A stretch of 64,000 nt of DNA from Alphaproteobacteria bacterium (GCA_030148665.1 JASBSZ010000013.1:1-64000); one strand, 5' to 3'; shown: positions 21,098 to 30,786, numbered from the stretch's first letter. The notes: generated from the letters alone by a model not told the origin. Numbers and translations are program-made.

Positions 21098-21730
21098 ATG
21101 GATACTGACAATCTGCAACTGGCCGGCCTGCTGGGATCGCGCATATGCCATGATCTGATAAGCCCCCTGGGCGCGATAGGCAACGGTCTGGAGCTGATCC
21201 AGCTGGCGCTGGCGCGCGATCTGCCCGAGCTGGCGCTGGCGCGCGAGGCCGCGGATGCCGCCAGCGGGCGGTTGAAGTTCTTTCGCATCTGTTTCGGCAA
21301 CGCCGCCAATGGCGAGCAGATCACGCATGCCGAACTGGCGTCGATACTCGACGCCCGCTTTGCCGCATCGCGCATCACGGTCAGCTGGCAATCGGCCCCA
21401 TCCGTCATGCGGGTCGAGGCGCGGGCCTGTCTGCTGGCCGTGCTGTGCCTTGAAACCGCGTTGCCCAGGGGCGGAGAGATATCGGTAACCCAGCACCAGG
21501 ATGGCTGGCACCTGGTTGCGCGTGGCGCCGGGCTGCGTCTGACCGCACCCGGCTGGCAGATCCTCGGCGTGTCGGCCACGACCACTGCCACGACTGCCCC
21601 GGCCGCGCCCACCGCGCGCGAGGTTCCCTTTCTGTTGCTGCTGGCCCACGGCGCCGGAAAGGCCCCGTTGATCGAAACCGGCGAGGATATGGTCGAGATA
21701 CATCTGCCAGCGCTGCGGGGGCGTCGATAG
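21098..21730 (+). CDS. chpT: Histidine phosphotransferase ChpT
   Basis: 210 residues. LLGSRICHDLISPLGAIGNGLELI carries the phosphorylatable H18 and forms the four-helix dimerisation domain. The C-terminal half is a degenerate ATPase-like domain, as in Caulobacter ChpT. In the CckA-ChpT-CtrA/CpdR phosphorelay it passes phosphate to the master regulator CtrA; in Rhodobacterales this controls motility and gene transfer agent production. cckA and ctrA are not in the window. GAGGGGG lies upstream of the ATG. It ends 21 bases from the convergent carbonic anhydrase gene. Confidence 0.88.
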   Translation: MDTDNLQLAGLLGSRICHDLISPLGAIGNGLELIQLALARDLPELALAREAADAASGRLKFFRICFGNAANGEQITHAELASILDARFAASRITVSWQSAPSVMRVEARACLLAVLCLETALPRGGEISVTQHQDGWHLVARGAGLRLTAPGWQILGVSATTTATTAPAAPTAREVPFLLLLAHGAGKAPLIETGEDMVEIHLPALRGRR

Positions 21731-21751
21731 GCGCTGGCGCCCTGCCTTCCG

Positions 21752-22285
21752 CTATGACGGAATTTCGCTCAGATCCCGCCTGAACCGGCGCATGTTTGCG
21801 GCGTATCCTTCGGCCGACTTGCGCAGCATCGCGATGGCCTTGTCATCCAGTTGCCGCACCACCTTGCCCGGCGCCCCGACCACCAGCGAGCCGGGCGGAA
21901 TCTCCTTGCCCTCGGTCACCAGCGCACCGGCACCGATCAGGCAGTTGTCGCCGATGCGCGCGCCGTTCAGCACGGTAGCGTTCATCCCGATCAGGCAGTT
22001 GTCGCCGATGGTGCAGCCATGCAGCATGGCCTTGTGGCCCACCGTGCAGCCGCGCCCGATGGTCAGCGGAAAGCCCATGTCGGTATGCAGGACGCAATGG
22101 TCCTGGATATTGGTGTCGTCGCCGATCACCAGCGGCTCGTTATCACCGCGCAGGGTGGCGTTGAACCAGATGCCCACGCCGCTGCCCAGCACCACATCGC
22201 CGATCAGATGCGCGCCGGGCGCAACCCAGTAATCGCCGCTGTCGGGCAGTTTCGGCTGGCGCGCCCCAAGACGGTAAAGCGTCAT
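21752..22285 (-). CDS. Gamma-class carbonic anhydrase family protein
   Basis: 177 residues, a left-handed beta helix of hexapeptide repeats ([39 protein letters not shown]) followed by a C-terminal helix. The three zinc ligands are visible as H67, H84 and H89. The family includes Cam-type carbonic anhydrases, CaiE/PaaY and structural complex I homologues, so catalytic activity is plausible but not certain. Its start overlaps the gmk stop by four bases (ATGA), making it the last gene of yicC-gmk. Confidence 0.9.
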   Translation of the reverse strand: MTLYRLGARQPKLPDSGDYWVAPGAHLIGDVVLGSGVGIWFNATLRGDNEPLVIGDDTNIQDHCVLHTDMGFPLTIGRGCTVGHKAMLHGCTIGDNCLIGMNATVLNGARIGDNCLIGAGALVTEGKEIPPGSLVVGAPGKVVRQLDDKAIAMLRKSAEGYAANMRRFRRDLSEIPS

Positions 22286-22956
22286 TTCATCAATTCCTCG
22301 TATTCGGCGTTCAGGCGGCGGACATGCTCGACCAGGCCCGGCTGGCGGATGCGTTTCAGGCGCTCGGCCGTCAGGATGGCGCGCAGGCGGGTTTCGGTTT
22401 CATTCAGATCGTCATTGATCAGCACATAGTCATATTCGGCCCAGTGGCTGATCTCGGCGCGCGACTTTTCCATGCGCGCACGGATCACCTGCGCCGGATC
22501 CTGGCCGCGCGCGTTCAGCCGGCGTTCGAGTTCGGCAATCGAGGGCGGCAGGATGAAGATCGACACCACCGCATCGCGCAGGGACGAGCCCGCGATCTGC
22601 TGGCCGCCCTGCCAGTCGATATCGAACAGCACGTCGCGCCCGTCATTGATCGCGGCCTCGACCGGCCCCTTGGGCGAGCCATAGAAATTGCCGAACACCT
22701 CGGCATGTTCCAGCATCTCGCCGCGGGCGATCATCTGTCGAAAGGTCTCGTGATCGACGAAATGGTAATCGACCCCATCGCGTTCGCCGGGGCGCGCCGG
22801 GCGGGTGGTTGCGCTGACCGAAAAGCTGAGGCTGTCGTCCCATTCCATCAGGCGCCGCGCCAGCGTGGACTTGCCCGCGCCCGAGGGCGAGGACAGGATG
22901 ATCAGCAGGCCGCGCCGCGTGCCCTTGGTCATGGCGGGATCCGTTTCATTCGACAT
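22282..22956 (-). CDS. gmk: Guanylate kinase
   Basis: 224 residues. P-loop [15 protein letters not shown], the GMP-binding [28 protein letters not shown] and [11 protein letters not shown] identify it. It phosphorylates GMP to GDP in nucleotide metabolism. The start overlaps the end of yicC by 11 bases; an internal ATG at 22932 would avoid the overlap and also fits the usual length of about 207 residues. Confidence 0.96.
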   Translation of the reverse strand: MSNETDPAMTKGTRRGLLIILSSPSGAGKSTLARRLMEWDDSLSFSVSATTRPARPGERDGVDYHFVDHETFRQMIARGEMLEHAEVFGNFYGSPKGPVEAAINDGRDVLFDIDWQGGQQIAGSSLRDAVVSIFILPPSIAELERRLNARGQDPAQVIRARMEKSRAEISHWAEYDYVLINDDLNETETRLRAILTAERLKRIRQPGLVEHVRRLNAEYEELMK

Positions 22957-23833
22957 TCTGAACCTGCTCGCGCATCTGGTCGATCACGGTCTTGAGGTCA
23001 AGCCCGATCCGGGTCAGTTCGCTTGCGCCCGACTTGGAACACAGCGTGTTGGCCTCGCGGTTGAATTCCTGCATCAGGAAATCGAACTTGCGCCCCACCG
23101 GGCCGTCGGTTTCCATCAGGGCGCGGGCGGCGGCGACATGGGCGTTCAGGCGATCGACCTCTTCGGTCACATCGGCCTTGACGGCGAGCAGGGCCAGCTC
23201 CTGCGCCAGACGGTCGGCATCCACGCCCTCGCTGTTTTCCAGCACCAGCGCGAGGTTGCGTTTCAGCGTTTCACCCATCTGCGCACGCCGTTCCTCGGCC
23301 ATGATGCGGGCCTGTTCGACCAGCGCGGCGATCTGGTCGATCTGGCGCGATAGGATGTTGTCCAGCGCGGCGCCTTCGTCCGCGCGGGCCTGGGCAAAGG
23401 ATTCGATCAACGGCGCGATCTGTTCCCTGAGCGCGGTGATCAATGCGCTCTGGTCGGGTTCACGATCGTCGCCTTCGGCCATCGCCCGCAATGACAGGAT
23501 TTCGGCCGCGCTGCTGGGACGCAATTCCTGACCCAGCGCGTTTGCCCGTGCCTCGATCAGGGCAAGGGACGCAAGCACGCGATCGATCCGGGCCGGGCCG
23601 GGGCCATCGCCCGCGCCGCTTTCGCTGTGCAGACGCAGCGAGGCGGCGATATTGCCGCGACGAAAGCGGGCCGAAATCGCCTTGCGCAGGGCGACCTCGA
23701 GATCGCCCATCCCGTCGGGCAGACGCAGGCGGATCTCGAGGCCACGCCCGTTCACCCCCCGGATCTCCCAGCGCCAGCGATGGGGGGGCTGGGCCCCTTC
23801 GAGCGCGGCGAATCCTGTCATGGAATTAACCAT
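22946..23833 (-). CDS. yicC: YicC/YloC family endoribonuclease
   Basis: 295 residues. It opens with [12 protein letters not shown] and contains [20 protein letters not shown], a helical central region and a C-terminal [22 protein letters not shown]. The family has been shown in E. coli and B. subtilis to be an endoribonuclease acting on mRNA/sRNA. The ATG codon overlaps an AT-rich TTAACCATTTAAC motif at 23826-23838. First gene of the yicC-gmk-carbonic anhydrase operon. Confidence 0.93.
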   Translation of the reverse strand: MVNSMTGFAALEGAQPPHRWRWEIRGVNGRGLEIRLRLPDGMGDLEVALRKAISARFRRGNIAASLRLHSESGAGDGPGPARIDRVLASLALIEARANALGQELRPSSAAEILSLRAMAEGDDREPDQSALITALREQIAPLIESFAQARADEGAALDNILSRQIDQIAALVEQARIMAEERRAQMGETLKRNLALVLENSEGVDADRLAQELALLAVKADVTEEVDRLNAHVAAARALMETDGPVGRKFDFLMQEFNREANTLCSKSGASELTRIGLDLKTVIDQMREQVQNVE

Positions 23834-23978
23834 TTAACGGTTTTTCCCTCCCTTTTCGGATAATTTTCTGCGATATTAAGACATGGGTAAGCATTGCGAA
23901 GATAGGGTTAACAAATCCGGACCCTGTCCACAACGATGCTCTCCCGCGGGGGCGTGTCAAAGGGCAGAGGATCGAACC

Positions 23979-24704
23979 ATGACAACCACCGCAGGGAGTT
24001 TCCACAATGTCGTTCCACTTCATGGCCGCGCCGACCCTGTCGGAGAGTCGGGGGAAAGCATGAAGAACCCGATTGCCCGCGCCCTTTTCGTCCACTGGCA
24101 GGATCTGCGCAAGGGGCGCATCGCGCCCGGGCGCGAGGAGATCGACCCCCGTGCGATCGAGGATGTGCTGGAACGTGCCTTTATCCTGCAGCGGGCCGAG
24201 GCCGGTGCGCCGCGCATCCGCATCGCGGGGATGAGCCTGTGCGACCTGCTGGGGATGGAACTGCGCGGCATGCCCGCGACCGCCCTTTTCGCGCCGGCCG
24301 CGCGCCCCGATTTCCTGCGCATCCTGCAGGGCATGCACAGCCGGCCCGCGATTGTCGAACTGTCACTGGCGGCCGAGGCCGGGCCGGGGCGGACGGGCGG
24401 TGCGACTGCCGCGATGCTGTTGCTGCCGCTCGCGGGGCCTCGGGGGCAGATCGACCGCGCGATCGGCTGTCTCGTCTGCGAGCGGACGCCACAGGCCCCG
24501 CCCGTGCGTTTTGTCATCACCGCAACCCGCATGCGCCTGATTGCCGCGCGCAGGCCGGGGCGGCAACCGGTTCAGGGCTTTGCCGAGCCCGCGGCGTCCT
24601 ATTGCCCGCCGGCGGGGCCGGCCCGGTTGGCGGATCAGGCCGCAGGGCAGGGGATGCGCCCGCCTTCGCGCCCGCGTCTGCGTCTGGTGACAAGCCGCGA
24701 CTGA
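23979..24704 (+). CDS. PAS domain protein (PAS_5 type)
   Basis: 241 residues. HWQDLRKGRIAPGREEIDPRAIEDVLERAFIL, IRIAGMSLCDLLGMELRGMP and a LLLPLAGPRGQIDRAIGCLV strand pattern match the single-PAS family found widely in alphaproteobacteria (PF07310). The C-terminal 70 residues are proline/arginine-rich and look disordered. No output domain is present, so it may bind a small ligand or partner protein; some relatives affect motility. The start at MTTTAGSF has AGAGG 9 bases upstream. Confidence 0.8.
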   Translation: MTTTAGSFHNVVPLHGRADPVGESGESMKNPIARALFVHWQDLRKGRIAPGREEIDPRAIEDVLERAFILQRAEAGAPRIRIAGMSLCDLLGMELRGMPATALFAPAARPDFLRILQGMHSRPAIVELSLAAEAGPGRTGGATAAMLLLPLAGPRGQIDRAIGCLVCERTPQAPPVRFVITATRMRLIAARRPGRQPVQGFAEPAASYCPPAGPARLADQAAGQGMRPPSRPRLRLVTSRD

Positions 24705-24771
24705 GGCCCGAGCCGGGCCAACGGTCGGGCCGGCGGGGGGCCGGGGTTGGGCCGGCGGTTGGGTGAGCTAT

Positions 24772-24830
24772 GGGGGCGCTGCCCCCGTCGCTGGCGCGAC
24801 TCCCCCGGACGTATTTGGGCAAAGAAGAAG
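24772..24830 (-). repeat. Intergenic 3'-end element E4 (identical inverted copy of E6)
   Basis: On the minus strand: CTTCTTCTTTGCCCAAATAC, then hairpins GTCGC-GCCA-GCGAC and GGGGGC-AGC-GCCCCC. All 59 bases match E6 at 32604-32662. It lies between the PAS gene (+) and maiA (-). Confidence 0.9.
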
Positions 24831-24919
24831 CGGTGGTCAGGCTGGGGGCGTGGTGGGCCGGCAGAGCAGAGGCCGATGGCGGGCCAGCCGAGCTGGCAGC
24901 CGATCCTGTCTCTGGCGCC

Positions 24920-25549
24920 CTACCTCTGGCAGCGGTCGGGATGGGCGGCCACAAAGGCCGGATGGCGGTCGAGATGCGCCATGACCCGGCGGATGCGGGG
25001 CCAGGGGGCAAGCGAGACCTCCCATCTGCGGGCGTTGTAGATCTGTGGAGCAAGGCAGATATCGGCCATGGTGATGCTGTCGCCAAGGCAATAGCGGCCC
25101 GCGGGCGCATCGTTCAGCATGCGTTCGACCCCGTCCAGCCCGCGCGGGATGAAATGCTGCATCCAGCCCTGCATCGAGATGTTGCCCCCCGAATTGTCGG
25201 CGGCGAAACGGGCGACAGACAGGTTGCAGACCGGGTGAATCTCCATCGCGATGGCATGGGCGATCCGGCGCACCCGGGCGCGGGACAGTGCATCATCGCC
25301 CAGCAGCCCCCCCTTGCGTGTCTCGTCCAGATATTCGATCACCGCCAGAGACTGGGTCAGCACCTGCCCGTCTATTTCCAGCGTGGGCACCAGGCCTTGC
25401 GGATTGCGTGCCAGGTTTTCGGCGCTGCGATGTTCTCCGGCAAGCAGATCGACCGGCACGCTTTCATGGGGAATGTCCAGCAGGTTCAGCGTGATGCGCA
25501 GCCGATATGCTGCCGAGCTGCGCCAGTAATCATACAGGCGGGCGGTCAT
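24920..25549 (-). CDS. maiA: Maleylacetoacetate isomerase (zeta-class GST)
   Basis: 209 residues. The zeta signature SSAAYRLRITLNL near residue 12 holds the glutathione-activating serines. ENLARNPQGLVPTLEIDGQVLTQSLAVIEYLDE is the thioredoxin-like domain, and the C-terminal helical domain includes HPVCNLSV. It isomerises 4-maleylacetoacetate to fumarylacetoacetate with glutathione, between HmgA and FahA, both encoded just upstream. It overlaps the regulator stop by four bases, so regulator and isomerase are co-transcribed away from hmgA. Confidence 0.93.
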   Translation of the reverse strand: MTARLYDYWRSSAAYRLRITLNLLDIPHESVPVDLLAGEHRSAENLARNPQGLVPTLEIDGQVLTQSLAVIEYLDETRKGGLLGDDALSRARVRRIAHAIAMEIHPVCNLSVARFAADNSGGNISMQGWMQHFIPRGLDGVERMLNDAPAGRYCLGDSITMADICLAPQIYNARRWEVSLAPWPRIRRVMAHLDRHPAFVAAHPDRCQR

Positions 25550-26085
25550 TGCAGCGCGTCGAGCAGCTTGACGACATACTGGCGAAAACGGCCGCGGTCC
25601 TCCTCGTCCAGCCGTTTCAGGATGTCGGCCTCGTAGGCGATGGCAAGCGGGGCGATCTCGTCCACCAGGGCGCGCCCGGCTGCGGTCAGCGACAACTCGA
25701 CAAGGCGGCGGTCACAGGGGTTCTCGCGCTTGAGCACATATCCCGCCTTTTCCAGGCGTGCCGCGGCGCGGCTGGATTTCGATTTGTCCATGCGCACGCG
25801 GCGGTGAATCTCGCGGATACTGACCTTTTCATCGCGCGACAGATGTGCCAGCACGCGCCATTCGGCAACCGATATGCCGAAACGTTCGGTATAGATATCG
25901 GCAAAGCCGTCGCTGATGCGCGCCGACAGCACCGCCAACTGATAGGGAAGGAACCGGTCGAGAACGAATTCGACCGGCTCGGGCGTATCTGTCGGCGCAG
26001 GTCCGGGTTCGCTTTGCCCCGTTGGGCCGGGCTGGCTGGGCTGGGTCACGACGCGTACTTTCGTTGCAAAAGAGATGAATTTCAT
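25546..26085 (-). CDS. MarR family regulator of the homogentisate cluster
   Basis: Winged-helix MarR repressor of about 179 residues: ISVAEWRVLAHLSRDEKVSIREIHRRVRMDKSKSSRAAARLEKAGYV is the DNA-binding domain, followed by DRRLVELSLTAAGRAL of the wing. Divergent from hmgA and overlapping maiA, it is the obvious local regulator, probably relieved by an aromatic intermediate. A perfect palindrome in the hmgA promoter is its likely operator. An 8-base half-site, TCGTTGCA, recurs at 26061-26068, within the first codons if the ATG at 26085 is used or just upstream if the GTG at 26049 is the true start. Confidence 0.88.
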   Translation of the reverse strand: MKFISFATKVRVVTQPSQPGPTGQSEPGPAPTDTPEPVEFVLDRFLPYQLAVLSARISDGFADIYTERFGISVAEWRVLAHLSRDEKVSIREIHRRVRMDKSKSSRAAARLEKAGYVLKRENPCDRRLVELSLTAAGRALVDEIAPLAIAYEADILKRLDEEDRGRFRQYVVKLLDALQ

Positions 26086-26172
26086 AAGGCCACGAAAAGG
26101 CCCCGTTTTCAAGAAGGGAATCCTTTGGGCGCGGCCATGATCGCCCGTGATCATCGGGTGGCGGGGCAGGGC

Positions 26173-26200
26173 TTGACATCGTTGCATTTGCAACGATACT
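26173..26200 (+). promoter_or_regulatory. hmgA promoter with overlapping MarR-type operator
   Basis: TTGACA (-35, 26173-26178) and GATACT (-10, 26195-26200) are 16 bases apart. The spacer is filled by ATCGTTGCATTTGCAACGAT (26178-26197), two perfect 9-bp arms around TT. A repressor bound here would block RNA polymerase directly. The hmgA start is about 30 bases further on. Confidence 0.75.
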
Positions 26201-26230
26201 TGCGGCACGACGGATCATGGGAGGGAACAG

Positions 26231-27580
26231 ATGCCGCAACGCAAGATGGTGCAGGCCGACGCGCCCTGCGGAACCACGCCCGGCTATATGCCCGGCTTTG
26301 GCAATGATTTCGAAACCGAGGCCCTGCCCGGCGCGCTGCCACAGGGGCAGAACAGCCCGCAGAAATGCAATTACGGGCTTTATGCCGAACAGCTGTCAGG
26401 CACCGCATTTACCGCGCCACGCGGCGAGAATCAGCGCACCTGGTGCTATCGCATCCGCCCCTCGGTGAAACATGTCGGCCAGTTCCGCCGAATCGAGCTG
26501 CCCTACTGGCGCTCGGCCCCCGATATCGACCCTGAAATCCAGTCTCTGGTGCAGCGCCGCTGGGACCCGATCCCCATGACCGACGAGGCCCTGACCTGGA
26601 TCACCGGCATGCGCAGCATGACCACCGCAGGCGATGTGAACACCCAGGTCGGCATGGCGACCCATGTCTATCTGGTCACCGCCGACATGGAGGACGAATA
26701 TTTCTTTTCCGCCGACAGCGAGCTGATGGTCGTGCCCCAGGACGGCAGGCTGCGTTTCTGGACGGAACTGGGCATCATCGACGTGGCGCCGCTGGAAATC
26801 GCCATCATCCCGCGCGGCCTGATCTATCGCGTGACGCTGCCTGACGGCCCCGCGCGCGGGTTTGTCTGCGAAAACTACGGTGCCCAGTTCACCCTGCCAA
26901 ACCGCGGGCCCATAGGCGCCAACTGCCTGGCCAATCCGCGCGACTTCAAGACGCCGGTCGCTGCGTTCGAGGATCGCGACGCCATCAGCCGCGTGGTCAT
27001 CAAGTGGTGCGGGCAGTTTTCCGAAACCTTCACCGATCACAGCCCGCTGGACGTGGTCGCCTGGCATGGCAATTATGCGCCCTGCAAATACGACCTGCGC
27101 GCCTATTCGCCGGTGGGCGCGATCCTGTTCGACCATCCTGATCCGTCGATCTTTACCGTGCTGACGGCGCCTTCGGGCCAGCCCGGCACCGCCAATATCG
27201 ATTTCGTCATCTTCAAGGATCGCTGGTTGCCGGCCGAACACACCTTCCGCCCGCCCTGGTATCACCGCAACATCATGACCGAATTCATGGGCAACATCAC
27301 CGGCCAGTATGACGCCAAGCCCGAGGGCTTTGTCCCTGGCGGGATGAGCCTGCACAACATGATGCTGCCCCACGGCCCCGACACCCAGGCCTTTGAACAT
27401 GCCAGCAACGAGCCGATGGTGCCGGTCAAGCTGGAAAACACCATGGCCTTCATGTTTGAGACCCGCTTTCCCCAGCACCTGACCCGCTTTGCCGCCTTTG
27501 ATGCGCCGGTGCAGGACAACTACACCGATTGCTGGGCAGGGCTGGAAAAGAAATTCGACGGCACCCCGGGGGAAAAATAG
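26231..27580 (+). CDS. hmgA: Homogentisate 1,2-dioxygenase
   Basis: 449 residues. [48 protein letters not shown] and the C-terminal [19 protein letters not shown] and DTQAFEHAS are family landmarks; the last two hold the ferrous iron ligands His/Glu/His. It opens the ring of homogentisate to maleylacetoacetate in tyrosine and phenylalanine degradation. A GGGAGG ribosome site precedes the ATG. First gene of a plus-strand operon. Confidence 0.97.
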   Translation: MPQRKMVQADAPCGTTPGYMPGFGNDFETEALPGALPQGQNSPQKCNYGLYAEQLSGTAFTAPRGENQRTWCYRIRPSVKHVGQFRRIELPYWRSAPDIDPEIQSLVQRRWDPIPMTDEALTWITGMRSMTTAGDVNTQVGMATHVYLVTADMEDEYFFSADSELMVVPQDGRLRFWTELGIIDVAPLEIAIIPRGLIYRVTLPDGPARGFVCENYGAQFTLPNRGPIGANCLANPRDFKTPVAAFEDRDAISRVVIKWCGQFSETFTDHSPLDVVAWHGNYAPCKYDLRAYSPVGAILFDHPDPSIFTVLTAPSGQPGTANIDFVIFKDRWLPAEHTFRPPWYHRNIMTEFMGNITGQYDAKPEGFVPGGMSLHNMMLPHGPDTQAFEHASNEPMVPVKLENTMAFMFETRFPQHLTRFAAFDAPVQDNYTDCWAGLEKKFDGTPGEK

Positions 27581-27583
27581 ACG

Positions 27584-28438
27584 ATGGGCGATCGTCTCGT
27601 CCTGCTGGGAACCAAGGGAGGCCCCGCCCTGCGCGGTCCGGGCCGGATGCCGAGTGCCAGCCTTGTGGAACTGGGCGACCGCAGCATCGTCGTCGATTGC
27701 GGCCTTGGCGTGACGCTGCGCCTTGTCGAGGCCGGGTTTGACCTGCGCCAGCTTGACGTGATCGTGATCACACATCTGCATTCCGACCACCTGCTGGAAC
27801 TCGGCCCGCTGCTGCTGACGGCATGGACAACCGGACTGACCCGCAAGGTCACGGTTTTCGGCCCCAGGGGGACCGACGCCTATTGGCAGGCCTTCCTGCA
27901 ATCCATGTCGTTCGACCTGAATATCCGCGAATCCGACGAGGGCCGCGCGCGGCTGGCCGATCTGGTCGAGGTGAGGACGATATCGGAAGGCGATGTTCTT
28001 GACGATCCCGCCCTTTCCATTGCTGCGATGCGGGTTGAGCATCCGCCTGTAACAGATTGTTACGCAGTAAAAATCAGGAATGACAGTCATGTGATCACAT
28101 TTTCCGCAGACACATGCCATTTCCCGCCCCTTGCCGATTTCGCACAACGCGCCGACATCCTGGTGCACGAGGCGATGCTGCCCCAGGCGGTGGATGCGCT
28201 GGTCGAACGCACGGGGCTGGGCGACGCGCTGCGCAACCACCTGCATGCCTCGCACACCACGGCCGAGGATGCCGGCCGCATTGCCACGGCTGCCGGGGTG
28301 GGGCGGCTGGTGCTGAACCATCTTGTGCCGCCCGATGATGCGCGCTTTACTGAGGCCGACTGGCTAAAGGCCGCCCGCACCCATTTCACCGGCCCCGTTG
28401 ATCTGGGCCGTGACGGCATGGAAATTCCGCTGAACTGA
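27584..28438 (+). CDS. MBL-fold metallo-hydrolase (RNase Z/arylsulfatase-like)
   Basis: 284 residues. The metal motif THLHSDH (H64, H66, D68, H69) and a later SADTCHFPP and AHTT-type histidine indicate an intact binuclear site. The LGTKGGPALRGPGRMPSAS N-terminus resembles ribonuclease Z-like and AtsA-like members rather than glyoxalases. It begins 3 bases after hmgA, inside the catabolic operon. A lactone or ester intermediate could be its substrate, but that is inference. Confidence 0.85.
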   Translation: MGDRLVLLGTKGGPALRGPGRMPSASLVELGDRSIVVDCGLGVTLRLVEAGFDLRQLDVIVITHLHSDHLLELGPLLLTAWTTGLTRKVTVFGPRGTDAYWQAFLQSMSFDLNIRESDEGRARLADLVEVRTISEGDVLDDPALSIAAMRVEHPPVTDCYAVKIRNDSHVITFSADTCHFPPLADFAQRADILVHEAMLPQAVDALVERTGLGDALRNHLHASHTTAEDAGRIATAAGVGRLVLNHLVPPDDARFTEADWLKAARTHFTGPVDLGRDGMEIPLN

Positions 28439-28453
28439 ACAAGAGGCAGGCGC

Positions 28454-29710
28454 ATGATGCCAAGGAAAAGCTGGGTTGCCAGCGCGAACGACCCGAATAC
28501 CGATTTCCCCCTCAACAACCTGCCCTGCGGGGTGTTCTCGATCAACGATGGCGAACCCCGCTGCGGCGTTGCCATCGGCGACATGATCCTGGACGTGACC
28601 GCGCTTGAAGAAAACGACATCCTGCGCCCCGGTGACGAGCCTGTTTTCGACGTTCCCTTCTGGAATGATTTCATGGAACTCGGCCCCGATGCATGGGCGC
28701 GTTTCCGCACCGACGTCACCGCCCTGCTGACCGAGGGCGCGGACAGGCGCACTGACGTCGAACCCCATCTGGTGAGACAGGCCGACGCCACAATGCACAT
28801 GCCCTTTGCCGTCGCCGAATTCACCGATTTCTACGCCGGGCGCAACCACGCCACCAATGTGGGCACCATGTTCCGCGGCCCCGAAAACGCCCTGCCGCCG
28901 AACTGGCTGCATATGCCGATCGGCTATAACGGGCGGGCGTCCTCGGTTGTCGTGTCAGGCACCGATTTCCACCGCCCCTGGGGGCAACTGAAATCGCCCG
29001 ATCACGACATGCCCGCCTTTCTGCCCTCGCGCCGCTTCGATTTCGAGCTGGAAATCGGCGCGGTCATCGGCCAGCCCTCGGACGGCCCCGTTACGGTGGC
29101 CGAGGCCGACGAGATGATCTTTGGCTATGTGCTGCTCAATGACTGGTCGGCGCGCGATATCCAGGCCTGGGAATACCAGCCCCTCGGCCCGTTTCAGGCC
29201 AAGGCCACGGCGACCACCATCAGCCCCTGGATCGTGACCCGCGCCGCACTCGAACCCTTCCGCACATCAACCCCCGAACGCGAAAAGCCCCTGCTGCCCT
29301 ATCTGCAGGAACCGGGCCCGATGCTGTATGACATCGACCTTGCCGTGCAGCTGGCGCCCGAGGGCAGGCCCGCCACCACCATCACCCGCACCAACATGGC
29401 CGAACTCTACTATTCAGCCGCCCAGCAGCTGGCGCACCACACCACATCGGGATGCCCCATGAATGTGGGCGACCTTCTGGGCTCGGGCACCATTTCCGGG
29501 CCGACCAGGGAAAGCCGTGGCTCGCTCCTCGAACTGTCCTGGGGCGGGAAGGAACCTCTTGCCCTTGACAGCGGCGAGACGCGGACGTTCCTTGAAGACG
29601 GCGATACCGTCACCATGGCCGGCGCGGCACAGGGCGACGGATACAGAATCGGCTTTGGCACATGTCGCGGCACCGTGCTGCCGGCGCGCGCCGACCCTTA
29701 CGCCCGCTAG
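28454..29710 (+). CDS. fahA: Fumarylacetoacetase
   Basis: 418 residues with an N-terminal SH3-like domain (LPCGVFSINDGEPRCGVAIGD) and the catalytic FAH fold. DFYAGRNHATNVGTMFR holds the metal-binding D125 and the catalytic H132; GQLKSPD, DFELEIGAVIG and LNDWSARDIQAWEYQPLGPF follow. It hydrolyses fumarylacetoacetate to fumarate and acetoacetate, the last step of tyrosine breakdown. AGAGGCAGG precedes the ATG. Its TAG stop is followed after one base by element E5. Confidence 0.97.
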   Translation: MMPRKSWVASANDPNTDFPLNNLPCGVFSINDGEPRCGVAIGDMILDVTALEENDILRPGDEPVFDVPFWNDFMELGPDAWARFRTDVTALLTEGADRRTDVEPHLVRQADATMHMPFAVAEFTDFYAGRNHATNVGTMFRGPENALPPNWLHMPIGYNGRASSVVVSGTDFHRPWGQLKSPDHDMPAFLPSRRFDFELEIGAVIGQPSDGPVTVAEADEMIFGYVLLNDWSARDIQAWEYQPLGPFQAKATATTISPWIVTRAALEPFRTSTPEREKPLLPYLQEPGPMLYDIDLAVQLAPEGRPATTITRTNMAELYYSAAQQLAHHTTSGCPMNVGDLLGSGTISGPTRESRGSLLELSWGGKEPLALDSGETRTFLEDGDTVTMAGAAQGDGYRIGFGTCRGTVLPARADPYAR

Positions 29711-29711
29711 G

Positions 29712-29745
29712 CTTCTTCTTTGCCCAAATACGCCCGCCGAAGGCG
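29712..29745 (+). repeat. Intergenic 3'-end element E5, short form
   Basis: CTTCTTCTTTGCCCAAATAC followed by a weak CGCC...GGCG stem; the second GC hairpin is absent. It is the only copy in the window between two co-oriented genes (fahA and the next MBL gene). Confidence 0.75.
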
Positions 29746-29788
29746 TCCCCACAGCCGCCACAGGCGCAACAACACAGGATGAAAACAA

Positions 29789-30739
29789 ATGGCCAAGGCA
29801 TTCGCATCCCAAGGCGACCTCGAAGACAAGAAAACCACATTTGCCGAAATCGGCCCCGGCCTTTACGCCTTTACCGCCGAGGGCGACCCAAATTCCGGCG
29901 TGATTATCGGCGACGACAGCGTCATGGTGATCGAGGCCCAGGCCACGCCGCGGCTTGCCCAAAAGGTGATCGACGAGATCCGCAAGGTCACCGACAAGCC
30001 GATCACCCATCTGGCGCTGACCCATTATCACGCGGTGCGCGTGCTGGGGGCCTCGGCCTACGGGGCGCAGCAGATCATCATGTCGGACACCGCCCGCGCC
30101 ATGGTGGTCGAGCGCGGGCAAGAGGACTGGGACAGCGAATTCCAGCGCTTCCCGCGCCTGTTCCAGGGCCATGAATCGATCCCCGGCCTGACCTGGCCGA
30201 CCACCACCTTCAACGATTCCATGACCGTCTATCTGGGCAACCGCCGCGTTGACCTGATGCATCTGGGCCGTGCGCATACGGCGGGCGATATCGTCATTCA
30301 TGTGCCCGACGCCAATGTCATGTTCACCGGCGACATCGTCGAATACCACAGCGCCTGCTATTGCGGCGACGGGCATTTTTCCGACTGGGGCGATACGCTC
30401 GACGCCATCAAGTGGTTTCAGGTCGATGCCATCGCACCCGGGCGCGGCGACGCGCTGGTCGGGCGCGACCGCGTTGACGAGGCTATCGAGCTGACCCGCG
30501 ATTTCCTGCACTCCACCTACCAGCCAGTCGCCCGCGTCGCCGCAAGCGGCGGCAGCCTGAAACAGGCCTGGGACGCGGCGCGCGAGATCTGCGACCCCAA
30601 ATTCGCCGACTATGCCATTTATGAACACTGTTTGCCCTTCAACATCGCGCGCGCCTATGACGAGGCCCGCGGCATCGACACCCCGCGCATCTGGACGGCG
30701 AGCCGCGACCTTGAAATGTGGGAGGCCCTGCAGGGCTAG
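29789..30739 (+). CDS. MBL-fold protein with a degenerate second metal site
   Basis: 316 residues of the metallo-beta-lactamase fold (VMVIEAQATPRLAQKVIDEI, FTGDIVEY). The usual HxHxDH reads H79-Y-H81-A-V83-R84, and the final PGHG histidine reads APGRG (R219). The middle histidine (GRAHTAGD) and the bridging aspartate (FTGD) remain. Ligands for one metal are thus present while most of the second site is lost. Two cysteines occur in HSACYCGDGH. It is read as one transcript with the monooxygenase gene. The substrate is unknown; it may be a divergent hydrolase or a binding protein. Confidence 0.82.
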   Translation: MAKAFASQGDLEDKKTTFAEIGPGLYAFTAEGDPNSGVIIGDDSVMVIEAQATPRLAQKVIDEIRKVTDKPITHLALTHYHAVRVLGASAYGAQQIIMSDTARAMVVERGQEDWDSEFQRFPRLFQGHESIPGLTWPTTTFNDSMTVYLGNRRVDLMHLGRAHTAGDIVIHVPDANVMFTGDIVEYHSACYCGDGHFSDWGDTLDAIKWFQVDAIAPGRGDALVGRDRVDEAIELTRDFLHSTYQPVARVAASGGSLKQAWDAAREICDPKFADYAIYEHCLPFNIARAYDEARGIDTPRIWTASRDLEMWEALQG

Positions 30740-30786
30740 GCCCGCCTGACCCCGTGACACCCCGCCATCTGACCGGAAACGACACC

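Noticed and set aside
23826-23838. TTAACCATTTAAC as a CtrA binding site
   Set aside because: It contains the TTAACCAT word, but the spacing is not the usual TTAA-N7-TTAA and it overlaps the yicC start codon, where ATG plus AT-rich codons could produce it by chance.
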